From positions 1 through 64,000 of the forward strand of contig NZ_JAJJOE010000007.1 of the NCBI RefSeq assembly GCF_020907405.1: a stretch of 64,000 nucleotides of DNA, written 5' to 3'. The position numbers were made by a program, and so were the translations under genes. Positions 1-9,045 of this stretch are shown here, one piece after another (the stretch's first letter is position 1; each line of letters starts with the position of its first letter). The notes under the pieces are model-generated. The model was not told the DNA's origin. It worked only from the letters and a program-made list of their open reading frames with translations, and did not search any database. This stretch comes from Arthrobacter sp. zg-Y769 (GTDB taxonomy: Bacteria; Actinomycetota; Actinomycetes; Actinomycetales; Micrococcaceae).

Positions 1-40
1 CTGCAACAGTCTCTCACTGCTACGCACCCTGCCAACGCAG

Positions 41-74
41 GGGAGGGCGGTTTGCCGAAGCAATCCGCCCTCCC
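41..74. terminator. Hairpin downstream of the LGFP protease gene
   Basis: A perfect 10-bp stem (41-50 with 65-74) encloses a further 4-bp stem, TTGC/GCAA, capped by a CGAA tetraloop. It lies about 30 bp past the stop codon of the minus-strand protease gene. Neither side has a run of T, so it may be a terminator or only an RNA 3' end protector. Confidence 0.5.
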
Positions 75-102
75 GATATCATCCCCGGTGGTTACTTATC
101 CG

Positions 103-3100
103 CTATTTGTACTGGATAAGTGCTTTCCCGTCGGTGCCGAGGACAATCTTTCCGCCCCGGAAATCCTGCACCTTGGTTTTGCCAACGGCATATTCACCGG
201 TTGTGGGGAAGCCCAGTCGACCGCTTTCGAATCCCTGCCCGCGGTATGCATCGCGGATGGGGCCGTTCTGGGACACCTGCGCACCTGTGGCCGAAGACCA
301 CAGGATGGCGCCGTTCCTGTAATTCTGGTATTTGCCGCCGGGGATGGTTACTTCTCCGCTGGTGGGGAAGCCGAGCCCGCCGGTTTCAAAGCCCGTCTTC
401 TGGTAGGCGTCCCGGATGGGTCCGGTAAGGGAGACCTGCGCGCCGGTGGCGGCGGACCAGAGGATCGCGCCGTTTTTGTAGTTCTGGTATTTGCCGCCCG
501 GGATCACCTTCTCGGAGCCGGTGGGGAAGCCGAGGGGGCCGCTTTCGGATCCCGACTTCCGGTAAGCGTCCCGGATGGGCCCGTCCGTGGAAACCAGTGC
601 CCCTGCCGAGGCCGTCCAGTGGATGGAACCCTTGCTGAAGTTTTGGTATTTTCCACCGCCGGCCACGGTGATCTCAGCGCTGATGGGGAAGCCGAGCACA
701 CCGGTTTCATAGCCGGTTTTCGAATAGGCGTCCCGGATCACTCCCTTCGGAGAGACCTGGGCGCCGGTGGCGGCGGACCAGAGGATCGCTCCGTTTTGGA
801 AGTCCTGGTATTTGCCGCCGCGGACGGTAACTTCTCCGCTGGTGGGGAAGCCGAGGGGGCCGGTCTCGGATCCCGACTTCCGGTAGGCGTCCCGGATGGG
901 CCCGTCGGCGGAAACCTGTGCACCGGTTGAGGCCGTCCAGAGGATGGTGCCGTTGGCGAAGGTCTGGTGCTTCCCGCCGGGGATGCTGACTTCTCCGCTG
1001 GTGGGGAAGCCGAGGGGGCCGGTCTCGAATCCTGTTTTGGCATAGGCGTCCCGAACGGCGCCCTTGACGGAGACCTGCGCGCCGGTTGAGTCCGACCAGA
1101 GAATCGCCCCTTGGGAGAAGTTCTGGTACTTTCCGCCGGCCACGGTGACTTCACCGCTGGTGGGGAAGCCGAGCGGGCCGGTTTCGTAGCCCGTCTTCGC
1201 ATACGCGTTGCGGATCGCTCCGCTGGGGGAAACCTGCGCACCGCCCGACGCCGACCAGAGGATTGCACCGTTTTGGAAGTTCTGGTACTTCCCGCCCGGG
1301 ATATTGGTTTCTCCGCCGGTGGGGAAGCCAAGCGGCCCCCGCTCAAAGCCGGATTTGCGGTAAGCGTCCCGGATGGCTCCGCTGAGGGAAATCTGTGCGC
1401 CGCCGGACGCCGTCCAGAGGATGGCTCCGTTCTTGTAGTCCTGGTATTTGCCGCCCGGGACGCTAACTTCTCCGCTGGTGGGGAAACCCAGCGGACCGGT
1501 CTCGAATCCGGTTTCGCGGTAGGCGTCGCGGATGTCCCCGTTAAGGGTCACCTGCGCTCCGGTGGCCGCGGACCAGAGGATGGCCCCGTGGGCGAAGTTC
1601 TGGTATTTGCCCCCGGGTACGGACGTTTCGGAACCGGTGGGGAAGCCGAGCGGACCGGTTTCGTAGCCCGACCGCTGGTAGGTCTCCCGGATGGCCCCGT
1701 TGAGGGTCACCTGGGCTCCGGTGGCGGCGGACCAGAGGATCGCCCCGTTGGTGAAGTTCTGGTAGCTGCCCCCGGGTACGGACGTTTCGGAACCGGTGGG
1801 GAAGCCGAGCGCACCGGCCTCGAAGCCCGCCTTCTGATAGGCGGTCCTGATGGCGCCCTTGAGCGAAACCTGCGCGCCGCTGGCGGCGGACCACAGGATG
1901 GCGCCGTTCGTGAAGTTCTGGTACTGGCCGCCGCGGACGTTGATGGGCCCGCTGGTCGGGAAGCCGAGGGGGCCGCGTTCATAGCCGGTGTTCCGGTAGG
2001 TATCCCGGATGGACCCGTCAATGCTGACCTGCGCTCCGGTGGAAGCGGACCAGAGGATCGCACCGTTCTGGAAGTCCTGGTACCTGCCGCCCGTGACGGC
2101 TTTTTCGGGGCCGGTGGGGTAGCCCAGCAAACCGGTTTCGAAGCCTGTGTTGCGGTAGGTATCCCGAATGGGTCCGTTGACGGATGCCTGGGCGCCGGTG
2201 GCGGCGCTCCAAAGCACGGCACCGCCTTCGAAGTTGCGATAGGCGCCGTTGTCCCGGATCCCGCCGGTAACTTCCGAAGTGGGGGATCCGAGGGCGGGGT
2301 TGGCGGCGCGTGCCTGCTCGATCGGTTCGGCCGCCCGCGCGGCGGCCCCACCGGTGATGGTCACTGACGCCGAGTCCCCGTTGACCGAGTTGATCCTGAC
2401 CGTGGTGCCACTGTGGGTGGTGAATGTCTGGCCGGACTGCCAGGTGCTGTTGGCGTTGGTGTAGCCGGCAAAGTCCCGGGTATTGGGCGAGACGATCACG
2501 GAGTTGACCGCCCAACTGTTGGCGAGGTCCGCCTTGACGATCTTCACGCCGCGGTTTCCGCCCACTGCCGTCCCGGTGTCGTAGCCCACCGGTGTACGAA
2601 GCTCGAGGTAATAGGTTTCTCCCGAAGCGTCCTTGAACTTCACGGCACGTTTGGCAGCCGACCCTGCCCACGGCCGAAGCGTGTAGGTCTTGGCCTGCCC
2701 CGGCGCACCGGCGTTGAGGATTTCGTCGCCGCGGCCGAAGGTGCCGGAGTCCCAGAAATAGGAACTGATCATCGGCAGGTTGTACTGCGCATAACCCATC
2801 AGGTCCGAGGTATCTCCGTACTCCCGCGACGTGCACGCGCCGTCGGCCCAGTTGCCCGCGGAGTTGACCCCGATATCGGACCGGCCGTTGTTGCACTTGA
2901 GGCTGTTGGCATGCAGCAGGCCGAGTACATGGCCAAGTTCATGGGTGACTACGTTGTTGGTAAAGCCGGAAGGCCTGGGCATCAGCACCGAGCCGCTGGT
3001 GGGGCCGGACGTCCAGCCGCCGCCCAGGATGCCGCCGTAACCGCCGCTGCGCAGGTCACCTGCCGGAACGAACACCACAAGGGCCTCGTTTGGGGTGTCA

Positions 3101-3867
3101 TACCACCGGAGGTCCTTCCTGATGGTGTTCATCATCGCCGCGTAGTCCTGCCCGGAGTTCGCAGTGCTGTTCAGCGTCTTGGTTTCGGCAATCGCCATAC
3201 CCAGCCGCTGGTCCGATGCGGCCCGCCAGTACCTGTTGGCCTCCGTGATGGAGTTCTTGGCGGCCTGCTGGTCCACTCCGCCGCGGTTGTCCGTCAGCGT
3301 TGCGAAGACCAGGGTCACCTGAATGGTTCCGCTGCGCGCAGCGGCGGCCGTCGTGCTGGCTGCGCCGCCCTGCCTCGCGCTGACGGCTGAGAGGCCGTGG
3401 CCATGCGCGGCGGAGATATCGGTTTCCACTGCGGACCGTACGGTGCCGTCGGGGTCGGTTACCAGAGGGGTATTGGGGCCGGGAACAGGGAACCCGCCGC
3501 CAACCACGGGATCGTAGCCTTCTCCGTCCTGCGGCTGATCTTCGTCGTCCGTGCTCTTTGTTTCGGAGTCCGGCGCCGGGACGGCCGGATCAGTGGCCGG
3601 CACAGTGGCAGTCGGCACCGGCTCAGCGGCCGGCTCAGTTTCGGTCGGCGCGTTCTGCTTCGGCTTCTGGGTGCCCTGCGCGGGAGTGGCCGGATCGGCC
3701 TCCGGCTCCTCAGCGGGCACCGGAGACGGAACGGTTGAACGGGCGCCCGGTCCGGGCGCGTCAGTGGCAGCCGACTGCGGGAGCTCATTGAGCCCCTGGG
3801 CAGGAAGCCCTCCTGCCGTCAACGAAGCAGCGAGGAGGGCCAGAACGGCGAGTTTTGCACTTTTCAA
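103..3867 (-). CDS. Secreted zinc metalloprotease with C-terminal LGFP repeats
   Basis: The predicted protein has 1254 residues. I chose the TTG at 3867 because an AAGGAT ribosome site lies just upstream and a signal peptide follows at once (MKSAKLAVLALLAASLTAGG); an in-frame extension to 4188 looks like non-coding translation. Next comes a Pro/Glu/Thr-rich linker of about 100 residues. The metalloprotease domain has the zinc motif HELGHVLGLLH (HExxHxxGxxH) and a downstream Met-turn candidate, DLMGY, as in metzincins. The C-terminal half is an array of about 14 units of roughly 54 residues, thirteen ending in LG(F/Y)P, the LGFP repeat of actinobacterial secreted proteins thought to bind the cell envelope. 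The product is probably exported and held on or near the wall. The substrate is unknown. It is transcribed away from rpiB. Confidence 0.88.
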   Translation of the reverse strand: MKSAKLAVLALLAASLTAGGLPAQGLNELPQSAATDAPGPGARSTVPSPVPAEEPEADPATPAQGTQKPKQNAPTETEPAAEPVPTATVPATDPAVPAPDSETKSTDDEDQPQDGEGYDPVVGGGFPVPGPNTPLVTDPDGTVRSAVETDISAAHGHGLSAVSARQGGAASTTAAAARSGTIQVTLVFATLTDNRGGVDQQAAKNSITEANRYWRAASDQRLGMAIAETKTLNSTANSGQDYAAMMNTIRKDLRWYDTPNEALVVFVPAGDLRSGGYGGILGGGWTSGPTSGSVLMPRPSGFTNNVVTHELGHVLGLLHANSLKCNNGRSDIGVNSAGNWADGACTSREYGDTSDLMGYAQYNLPMISSYFWDSGTFGRGDEILNAGAPGQAKTYTLRPWAGSAAKRAVKFKDASGETYYLELRTPVGYDTGTAVGGNRGVKIVKADLANSWAVNSVIVSPNTRDFAGYTNANSTWQSGQTFTTHSGTTVRINSVNGDSASVTITGGAAARAAEPIEQARAANPALGSPTSEVTGGIRDNGAYRNFEGGAVLWSAATGAQASVNGPIRDTYRNTGFETGLLGYPTGPEKAVTGGRYQDFQNGAILWSASTGAQVSIDGSIRDTYRNTGYERGPLGFPTSGPINVRGGQYQNFTNGAILWSAASGAQVSLKGAIRTAYQKAGFEAGALGFPTGSETSVPGGSYQNFTNGAILWSAATGAQVTLNGAIRETYQRSGYETGPLGFPTGSETSVPGGKYQNFAHGAILWSAATGAQVTLNGDIRDAYRETGFETGPLGFPTSGEVSVPGGKYQDYKNGAILWTASGGAQISLSGAIRDAYRKSGFERGPLGFPTGGETNIPGGKYQNFQNGAILWSASGGAQVSPSGAIRNAYAKTGYETGPLGFPTSGEVTVAGGKYQNFSQGAILWSDSTGAQVSVKGAVRDAYAKTGFETGPLGFPTSGEVSIPGGKHQTFANGTILWTASTGAQVSADGPIRDAYRKSGSETGPLGFPTSGEVTVRGGKYQDFQNGAILWSAATGAQVSPKGVIRDAYSKTGYETGVLGFPISAEITVAGGGKYQNFSKGSIHWTASAGALVSTDGPIRDAYRKSGSESGPLGFPTGSEKVIPGGKYQNYKNGAILWSAATGAQVSLTGPIRDAYQKTGFETGGLGFPTSGEVTIPGGKYQNYRNGAILWSSATGAQVSQNGPIRDAYRGQGFESGRLGFPTTGEYAVGKTKVQDFRGGKIVLGTDGKALIQYK
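105..2325 (-). repeat. Tandem coding repeats (about 160-165 bp) encoding LGFP units
   Basis: About 14 direct repeats of roughly 54 codons encode units of the form GGKYQNF..GAILWSA.TGAQVS..G.IRDAY..GFE.G.LGFPT. The units differ at both DNA and protein level, so the array is not freshly amplified. The copy nearest the protease domain is degenerate (ALGSPTSEV). Confidence 0.9.
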
Positions 3868-4114
3868 TAGATAATCCTTGTAGGGCGAGGCCTGGTGGCG
3901 CAAACGGTGCAGCATCCACAACGCCCGCGTCCGACATGGAGAACCGAACCGAGCGTAGGCGAACTTAGAATTAGTCCTATCTGCCTTATCGGCAGGCCTG
4001 CCGGTTATGTAAGCAGTGTTCACCGGAGAAAAAGCCGGCAATTTGGAAGCCGCACTGCGGCGGAAGCTAGGCTGGAAGCGTCTTTCCCTTCCCGAAGAAA
4101 CGGATTTATTTCTA

Positions 4115-4585
4115 ATGCGCGTGCACATTGCAACCGACCACGCAGGCATGGACCTGAGCTCCCACCTCATCGCCCACCTGGCAGGCAAGGGGTACGACGT
4201 CGTTGACCACGGCCCCCGCGAATACGACGCCGAGGACGATTACCCGGCATTCTGCATCAACGCAGCGGAGGCCGTTGTCCGGGATCAGGAAGCCGGCACG
4301 GAAGCCCTGGGAATTGTGCTGGGGGGTTCCGGAAACGGCGAGCAGATCGCAGCGAACAAGGTCCGGGGCGTGCGGGCGGCACTGGCTTGGAACCTCGAAA
4401 CGGCCAAGCTTGCCCGGCAGCACAATGACGCGAACATCGTGGCGGTGGGTGGACGCCAGCACAGCGTCGAGGAAGCCACCGGCATCATCGAGGCCTTCCT
4501 GGCCGAACCCTTCAGCGACGCCGAACGCCACGTGCGGCGGATCGCCCAGATCGCACGGTACGAAACCACCGGTTCGACCCGCTAA
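4115..4585 (+). CDS. rpiB: Ribose-5-phosphate isomerase B
   Basis: The 156-residue protein interconverts ribose 5-phosphate and ribulose 5-phosphate in the pentose phosphate pathway. The start at 4115 gives MRVHIATDHAGMDLS, the usual N-terminus; an upstream in-frame start would add 33 unconserved residues. The loop GGSGNGEQIAANK carries the Glu used as general base by mycobacterial-type RpiB, and the Cys used by the E. coli enzyme is Gly here. The active-site segment DHAG and a conserved GGRQHS are present. The stop codon overlaps the start of the next gene (TAATG), so the two are translationally coupled. Confidence 0.94.
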   Translation: MRVHIATDHAGMDLSSHLIAHLAGKGYDVVDHGPREYDAEDDYPAFCINAAEAVVRDQEAGTEALGIVLGGSGNGEQIAANKVRGVRAALAWNLETAKLARQHNDANIVAVGGRQHSVEEATGIIEAFLAEPFSDAERHVRRIAQIARYETTGSTR

Positions 4586-5490
4586 TGCCCGAGGGCCACT
4601 CGATCCACCGCCTGGCCCGGCAGTTCAACTCGGCGTTCGGCGGGGCTTCGCTGTCCGTCAGCAGCCCGCAGGGCCGGTTTGCCGCCGGTGCCGCACGGTT
4701 GGACGGCCATGTGCTCGAAGCAGCGGAAGCCCACGGCAAGCAGCTGTTCCTGCACTTCGACAACGATCTCTATCTGCGCATCCACCTGGGCCTTTACGGT
4801 GCCTTCGACTTCGGCGGGGATAAAACCTTCACGGGTGCCTCCAGCATCGGCGCGCCCCGGCGCGTGGGGGAGCAGGAGGTGGCGGGTGACGACGGCGCGG
4901 GCTACGCCGGCCCGCCCGAGCCCAGGGGAGCAGTGCGGGTCCGGCTGGTCTCCGAGCATGGCTGGGCGGACCTGCGTGGCCCCACCGCATGCGAGGTGGT
5001 TACGGAGGCCGAACGCAGCAAAGTGCTGGCACGGCTGGGGCCGGACCCGTTGGCTGACGGCGCTGACGGCACCGCCGGAACCGAGGCAGCGGCGGAATTC
5101 ACGCGCCGGCTGCGGAGCAGGGGCTCGCCGGTGGGCCTGCTCCTGATGAACCAGGAAGTCCTTGCCGGCGTGGGCAACGTCTACCGCGCCGAAGCGCTCT
5201 TCCGGGCCCGGATGTCTCCCTGGCGGCTCGGCCGCAGCGTCGGCGGGGACGAGGCAGCCCAGCTGTGGAACGACGTCGTGCGCCTGATGAACGACGGCGT
5301 GCGGCAGGGCAGGATCATCACCACGGAGCCGCAGGACCGGGACGACGCCGGCGAACCCGTACCCGTGTCCGAGGCCCACTATGTCTATAAACGGACGGGA
5401 CTGCCGTGCCGGCGCTGCGGAACGCCGGTGGCCGGAACGGACATGGGCACCCGGAAACTGTACTGGTGCCCGTCCTGCCAGGCGGACTGA
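4585..5490 (+). CDS. Fpg/Nei family DNA glycosylase-AP lyase (endonuclease VIII type)
   Basis: The 301-residue protein begins MPEGHSIHRLA. Pro2 is the catalytic nucleophile and Glu3 the acid of the Fpg/Nei family, and PEGH places it with Nei rather than Fpg (PELPE). The conserved Lys lies in AHGKQLF. A helix-two-turn-helix segment, NQEVLAGVGNVYRAE, and a C-terminal zinc finger of spacing C-x2-C-x16-C-x2-C (CRRC...CPSC) complete the fold. It should excise oxidised pyrimidines and nick the abasic site. It overlaps rpiB by one base, and a strong hairpin follows it. Which actinobacterial Nei paralogue it is cannot be decided here. Confidence 0.9.
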   Translation: MPEGHSIHRLARQFNSAFGGASLSVSSPQGRFAAGAARLDGHVLEAAEAHGKQLFLHFDNDLYLRIHLGLYGAFDFGGDKTFTGASSIGAPRRVGEQEVAGDDGAGYAGPPEPRGAVRVRLVSEHGWADLRGPTACEVVTEAERSKVLARLGPDPLADGADGTAGTEAAAEFTRRLRSRGSPVGLLLMNQEVLAGVGNVYRAEALFRARMSPWRLGRSVGGDEAAQLWNDVVRLMNDGVRQGRIITTEPQDRDDAGEPVPVSEAHYVYKRTGLPCRRCGTPVAGTDMGTRKLYWCPSCQAD

Positions 5491-5509
5491 GACCTGCTGC
5501 CAAACGCAG

Positions 5510-5541
5510 GAAGGGCCTTCCGCAGTGCGGAAGGCCCTTCT
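5510..5541. terminator. Bidirectional terminator hairpin
   Basis: A perfect 14-bp stem (5510-5523 with 5527-5540) closes on an AGT loop between the glycosylase gene and the oppositely oriented tRNA-Gly. It can serve both strands, though the T-tract is weak. Confidence 0.8.
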
Positions 5542-5545
5542 AAGC

Positions 5546-5619
5546 TGGAGGGGATGACGGGAATCGAACCCGCGTAATCAGTTTGGAAGACTGAGGCTCT
5601 ACCATTGAGCTACATCCCC
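5546..5619 (-). tRNA. tRNA-Gly (anticodon TCC)
   Basis: The reverse strand folds as a cloverleaf: acceptor GGGGATG/CATCCCC, anticodon loop CTTCCAA with anticodon TCC, T-arm GGGTTCGATTCCC, discriminator T and encoded CCA. Confidence 0.96.
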
Positions 5620-5769
5620 GGCGCCGTAAGGCAGGTTTTACCTTAGCACGCGATAACCGGCCGTGAGTAATCGGCCCGTATCCGGTTCCCGGCCGGGTGC
5701 GGAATCCATCCCGCAGCACGGAAATTGGTCATACCCGCTTTCGGGCAGGTAGGCTGTCAGGTGCACTGA

Positions 5770-5843
5770 CGGGGTGTAGCTCAGCTTGGAAGAGCGCCTG
5801 CTTTGGGAGCAGGAAGTCGCAGGTTCAAATCCTGTCACCCCGA
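5770..5843 (+). tRNA. tRNA-Pro (anticodon TGG)
   Basis: The acceptor stem is CGGGGTG/CACCCCG, the D-arm contains AGCTCAGCTTGG, the anticodon loop TTTGGGA carries TGG, and the T-arm contains AGGTTCAAATCCT. CCA is not encoded. It lies 55 bp upstream of tig. Confidence 0.96.
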
Positions 5844-5898
5844 CTCTGTATAACCATGGTGCAGACCAATCCCAGAAACCCTCAGGAGAACTTACGCT

Positions 5899-7248
5899 GT
5901 GAAGAGCGCCGTAGAAAACCTCACACCCACGCGGGTAAAGCTCAACGTCGAAGTTCCGTTCGAGGAACTGAAGCCGAGCATCGAAGAGGCCTACAAGACC
6001 ATCGCCACTCAGGTGCAGGTCCCGGGCTTCCGCAAGGGCAAGGTTCCCAACCGCCTCATCGATCAGCGCGTGGGCCGCGGCTACGTTCTGGAGACGGCGA
6101 TCAATGACGGACTCAACGGCTTCTACGCCGCAGCCGTCCAGGAAACCGGCATCACGCCCCTGAGCCGGCCCGAAGTTGAGATCACCGAAGTACCGGATCC
6201 CGGCACCGACGAGGGCCAGCTGGTCTTCACCGTCGAACTGGACATCCGTCCCGAAATCGAGCTGCCGGACTACGCCGGCCTCGAGGTCACCGTCGAGCCC
6301 GCCGAGGCTTCCGACGCCGACGTCGACAAGGCCCTGGACGAACTGCGCAGCCGCTTCGGCACGCTGAAGTCCGTGGACCGCCCCGCAGCTGCTGATGACT
6401 TCCTGACCATGGACCTGGTTGCCAAGGTTGACGGTGAAGAGGTGGATTCCGCCGCTGACCTGTCCTACCAGGTAGGCGCCGGAACCATGCTCGAAGGCAT
6501 GGACGAGGCCGTTACCGGCCTGAGCAGCGGCGAGTCCGCTACGTTCAACACCAAGCTGGCCGGCGGCGAGCACGCAGGCGCCGACGCCGTGGTCACCGTT
6601 ACGGTCAAGGCCGTCAAGGAGCGCGAGCTCCCGGAAGCCAATGACGACTTTGCCCAGCTGGCAAGCGAGTTCGACACCATCGGTGAACTGCGCGAAGACC
6701 TCACCAAGCGTGCGGCTGAGTCCAAGCTGATGGAGCAGGGCGTCGAGGCCCGCGACAAGGTCCTGGAGAAGCTGCTCGAGCTCGTTGAGGTTCCGGTTCC
6801 GGAATCCGTCATCGAAGAGCAGATCGAACAGCACTTCAACTCGGAGAGCGCCCAGACTTCCGGTGCCGACCACGACACCGAGGAGCACCGCGCCGAGGTC
6901 CGTGCCAACACGGAGGCCGCCTTCAAGAACGAAATCATTCTTGACGCCGTAGCCGAGAAGGAAGAAGTAGGCGTCGCCCAGAACGAGCTGATCGACTACA
7001 TCGTTTCCTCCGCCTCCCAGTACGGCATGGATCCGAACCAGTTCGCCCAGCTGATTGACCAGAGCGGCCAGGTTCCGATGATGGTCGGTGAGGTCCGCCG
7101 CCGCAAGGCACTGGCCAAGGTCCTGGAACTGGCCAAGGTCACCGACACCACGGGTGCCGAGATTGACCTGACCGACTTCGTCCGGCCCGCCGGCGAAGAG
7201 GTTGAGGCAGCAGAAGCCGAAGAAGAGCAGAACGAAGACAAGGCCTAG
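5899..7248 (+). CDS. tig: Trigger factor, ribosome-associated chaperone and prolyl isomerase
   Basis: The 449-residue protein starts with GTG at 5899 behind an AGGAGA site. The N-terminal domain holds the ribosome-binding signature GFRKGKVP at residues 43-50, which docks on L23. An FKBP-type PPIase domain follows from about residue 150 ([15 protein letters not shown]), then a long helical substrate-binding C-terminal domain and an acidic tail. It meets nascent chains at the tunnel exit. Its place directly before clpP1P2-clpX is conserved in bacteria and links folding with proteolysis. Confidence 0.97.
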   Translation: MKSAVENLTPTRVKLNVEVPFEELKPSIEEAYKTIATQVQVPGFRKGKVPNRLIDQRVGRGYVLETAINDGLNGFYAAAVQETGITPLSRPEVEITEVPDPGTDEGQLVFTVELDIRPEIELPDYAGLEVTVEPAEASDADVDKALDELRSRFGTLKSVDRPAAADDFLTMDLVAKVDGEEVDSAADLSYQVGAGTMLEGMDEAVTGLSSGESATFNTKLAGGEHAGADAVVTVTVKAVKERELPEANDDFAQLASEFDTIGELREDLTKRAAESKLMEQGVEARDKVLEKLLELVEVPVPESVIEEQIEQHFNSESAQTSGADHDTEEHRAEVRANTEAAFKNEIILDAVAEKEEVGVAQNELIDYIVSSASQYGMDPNQFAQLIDQSGQVPMMVGEVRRRKALAKVLELAKVTDTTGAEIDLTDFVRPAGEEVEAAEAEEEQNEDKA

Positions 7249-7375
7249 CCTGTCCGGGTTTCCCCAGCGGAAACCAGCCCCTGTGCCGGCCGGGCGAATT
7301 GGCCCGCGGCACGCGGGGTTTAAGGTTAATTTAACCCCAAGGGGCGCACCACGGACCGATGTGACGCGCATCGTG

Positions 7376-7439
7376 CGCCGTCAGCGAACAGTCGGCGAAA
7401 CCGACGCGGATCGCCGCCGCAACAGGCTAGTGTCCTAGA
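7376..7439 (+). promoter_or_regulatory. Candidate clpP1 promoter region with ClgR-like site
   Basis: CGCCGTCAGCGAAC at 7376-7389 resembles the ClgR operator core (CGC-N5-GCG) described for actinobacterial clp genes, with a mismatch at the central A. About 40 bp further on, AGTGTCCTAGA (7429-7439) lies 69 bp from the clpP1 start. The same 11-mer sits at the same distance from clpX. The ClgR assignment is inferred from half-site similarity only. Confidence 0.4.
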
Positions 7440-7507
7440 AGAGACAAACGGCAGGAGCCGCTGGCACGGCCAGCACCCGTTCCTGCCAGAGCGAGAGGTC
7501 ACTCAGT

Positions 7508-8155
7508 ATGGCAACTGCACCGAACACACCCACCATGGCAACGGTGGACCCGGCCGGCCGGGACGACTACATCTACAACCGCCTGCTCAAAGAGCGGATC
7601 ATCTGGTTGGGCTCGGAAGTCCGGGACGAGAATGCCAACGCGATCTGCTCCCAGCTTCTGCTGCTTTCCGCGGAAGATCCTGAGAAGGACATCTACCTTT
7701 ACATCAACTCTCCCGGCGGTTCCGTGACCGCAGGCATGGCGATCTACGACACCATGCAGTTCATCCCGAACGACGTCGTCACGGTCGCCACCGGCCTGGC
7801 CGCCTCCATGGGCCAGTTCCTGCTCTCCTCCGGCACCAAGGGCAAGCGCTACGCAACGCCGCACGCCCGCATCCTGATGCACCAGCCCTCCGGCGGAATC
7901 GGCGGCACGGCTTCGGACATCAAGATCCAGGCCGAGCTGATCCTGAACATGAAGCGCGTGATGGCCGAACTGACCGCCGAGCAGACCGGCCAGACCGTCG
8001 AAACCATCCTCAAGGACAATGACCGCGACAAGTGGTTCACCGCGCAGGAAGCCCTGGAATACGGCTTCTTCGACAAGATCTCCGCCCACGCAGGCGGCGT
8101 GACCGGCGGCGGCGGAACCAACCAGGACCAGGCAGAGGGCAAGGACGAGGACTAG
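7508..8155 (+). CDS. clpP1: ATP-dependent Clp protease proteolytic subunit (ClpP1)
   Basis: A 215-residue serine protease subunit. The catalytic triad is visible as Ser in GLAASMGQ, His in [11 protein letters not shown] and Asp in the DNDRDKW segment. The oxyanion-loop sequence INSPGGSV is intact. The N-terminus has about 17 extra residues that probably form the processed propeptide, and the C-terminus is a flexible Gly/Asp-rich tail. In actinobacteria ClpP1 and ClpP2 form a mixed 14-mer that works with ClpX and ClpC1. clpP2 follows after 47 bp and clpX after a further hairpin. Confidence 0.95.
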   Translation: MATAPNTPTMATVDPAGRDDYIYNRLLKERIIWLGSEVRDENANAICSQLLLLSAEDPEKDIYLYINSPGGSVTAGMAIYDTMQFIPNDVVTVATGLAASMGQFLLSSGTKGKRYATPHARILMHQPSGGIGGTASDIKIQAELILNMKRVMAELTAEQTGQTVETILKDNDRDKWFTAQEALEYGFFDKISAHAGGVTGGGGTNQDQAEGKDED

Positions 8156-8202
8156 GGTCCCCGGCCAGCCACCCCTCCATTTGCAGACTTCAGGAGTAAT
8201 TC

Positions 8203-8877
8203 ATGAACCATAATTTCGGCACCGCCGGCTCCGCCGTCGCCCCGCAGATGCCCACCAGCCGCTACGTCCTGCCGCAGTTCGAAGAGCGCACGCCCTACGG
8301 CTTCAAGCGCCAGGACCCGTACACCAAGCTGTTCGAAGACCGCATCATCTTCCTGGGCGTCCAGGTTGACGACGCGTCCGCCGACGACGTCATGGCCCAG
8401 CTGCTGGTCCTTGAGTCCACGGATCCGGACCGCGACATCACCCTGTACATTAACTCCCCGGGCGGCTCGTTCACGGCCATGACGGCCATTTACGACACCA
8501 TGCAGTACATCCGTCCGGAGATCCAGACGGTCTGCCTCGGTCAGGCGGCCAGTGCGGCCGCCGTGCTGCTGGCCGCCGGCACCCCGGGCAAGCGCCTGGC
8601 ACTGCCGAACGCCCGCGTGCTCATCCACCAGCCGTCGCTGTCCGGCGGCCAGGGCGGCCAGGCCTCCGACCTGGAAATCCAGGCCGCCGAGGTCATGCGG
8701 ATGCGCACCTGGCTGGAGGACACCCTGGCGCTGCACTCCAACCGCACCTCCGAGCAGGTCAACACGGACATCGAGCGCGACAAGATCCTGACCGCCGATT
8801 CGGCCCTGGAATACGGGCTGATCGACCAGGTCCTTGATTCCCGCAAGCTCAAGACGCCGGCCATCAACAAGATGTAA
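8203..8877 (+). CDS. clpP2: ATP-dependent Clp protease proteolytic subunit (ClpP2)
   Basis: This 224-residue paralogue of ClpP1 has the triad Ser (GQAASAAA), His (ARVLIHQPS) and Asp (TDIERDK), plus INSPGGSF. The ribosome site AGGAG precedes the ATG. The longer N-terminus ([11 protein letters not shown]...) is again a likely propeptide. It is cotranscribed with clpP1, and a 10-bp stem lies between it and clpX. The two subunits are expected to be interdependent, as known for mycobacterial ClpP1P2. Confidence 0.95.
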   Translation: MNHNFGTAGSAVAPQMPTSRYVLPQFEERTPYGFKRQDPYTKLFEDRIIFLGVQVDDASADDVMAQLLVLESTDPDRDITLYINSPGGSFTAMTAIYDTMQYIRPEIQTVCLGQAASAAAVLLAAGTPGKRLALPNARVLIHQPSLSGGQGGQASDLEIQAAEVMRMRTWLEDTLALHSNRTSEQVNTDIERDKILTADSALEYGLIDQVLDSRKLKTPAINKM

Positions 8878-8907
8878 CCGGCTCCACCCATAAGCAGGAT
8901 GTTCCGG

Positions 8908-8941
8908 CGGCCCGTGGCGCGTAATATCGCACCACGGGCCG
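8908..8941 (+). terminator. Hairpin between clpP2 and clpX
   Basis: A perfect 10-bp stem (8908-8917 with 8932-8941) with a 14-nt loop is followed by the T-rich GTTTGGTTG. It may end part of the clpP1P2 transcript and so separate clpX. Confidence 0.6.
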
Positions 8942-8965
8942 TTTGGTTGCTGAATAGCTCCTCCA

Positions 8966-8976
8966 AGTGTCCTAGA
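8966..8976 (+). promoter_or_regulatory. Candidate clpX promoter element
   Basis: AGTGTCCTAGA is identical to the 11-mer ahead of clpP1 and ends 70 bp before the clpX ATG, against 69 bp for clpP1. I read it as a shared -10 region or regulator site. No clear -35 hexamer is visible. Confidence 0.4.
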
Positions 8977-9045
8977 GTGGATCATGGTTGGCTCAGCCCA
9001 TGCTGCGGAACCGTTTTTTGATGGACCATCTAAGGGGACTGAACT

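Noticed and set aside
105-2325. CRISPR-like or satellite repeat
   Set aside because: The periodic DNA is coding: each unit is an in-frame LGFP repeat without spacers.
3868-4114. Riboswitch in the gap between the protease gene and rpiB
   Set aside because: Only a short CTGCC/GGCAG hairpin is seen, with no known riboswitch signature; the gap simply separates divergent genes.
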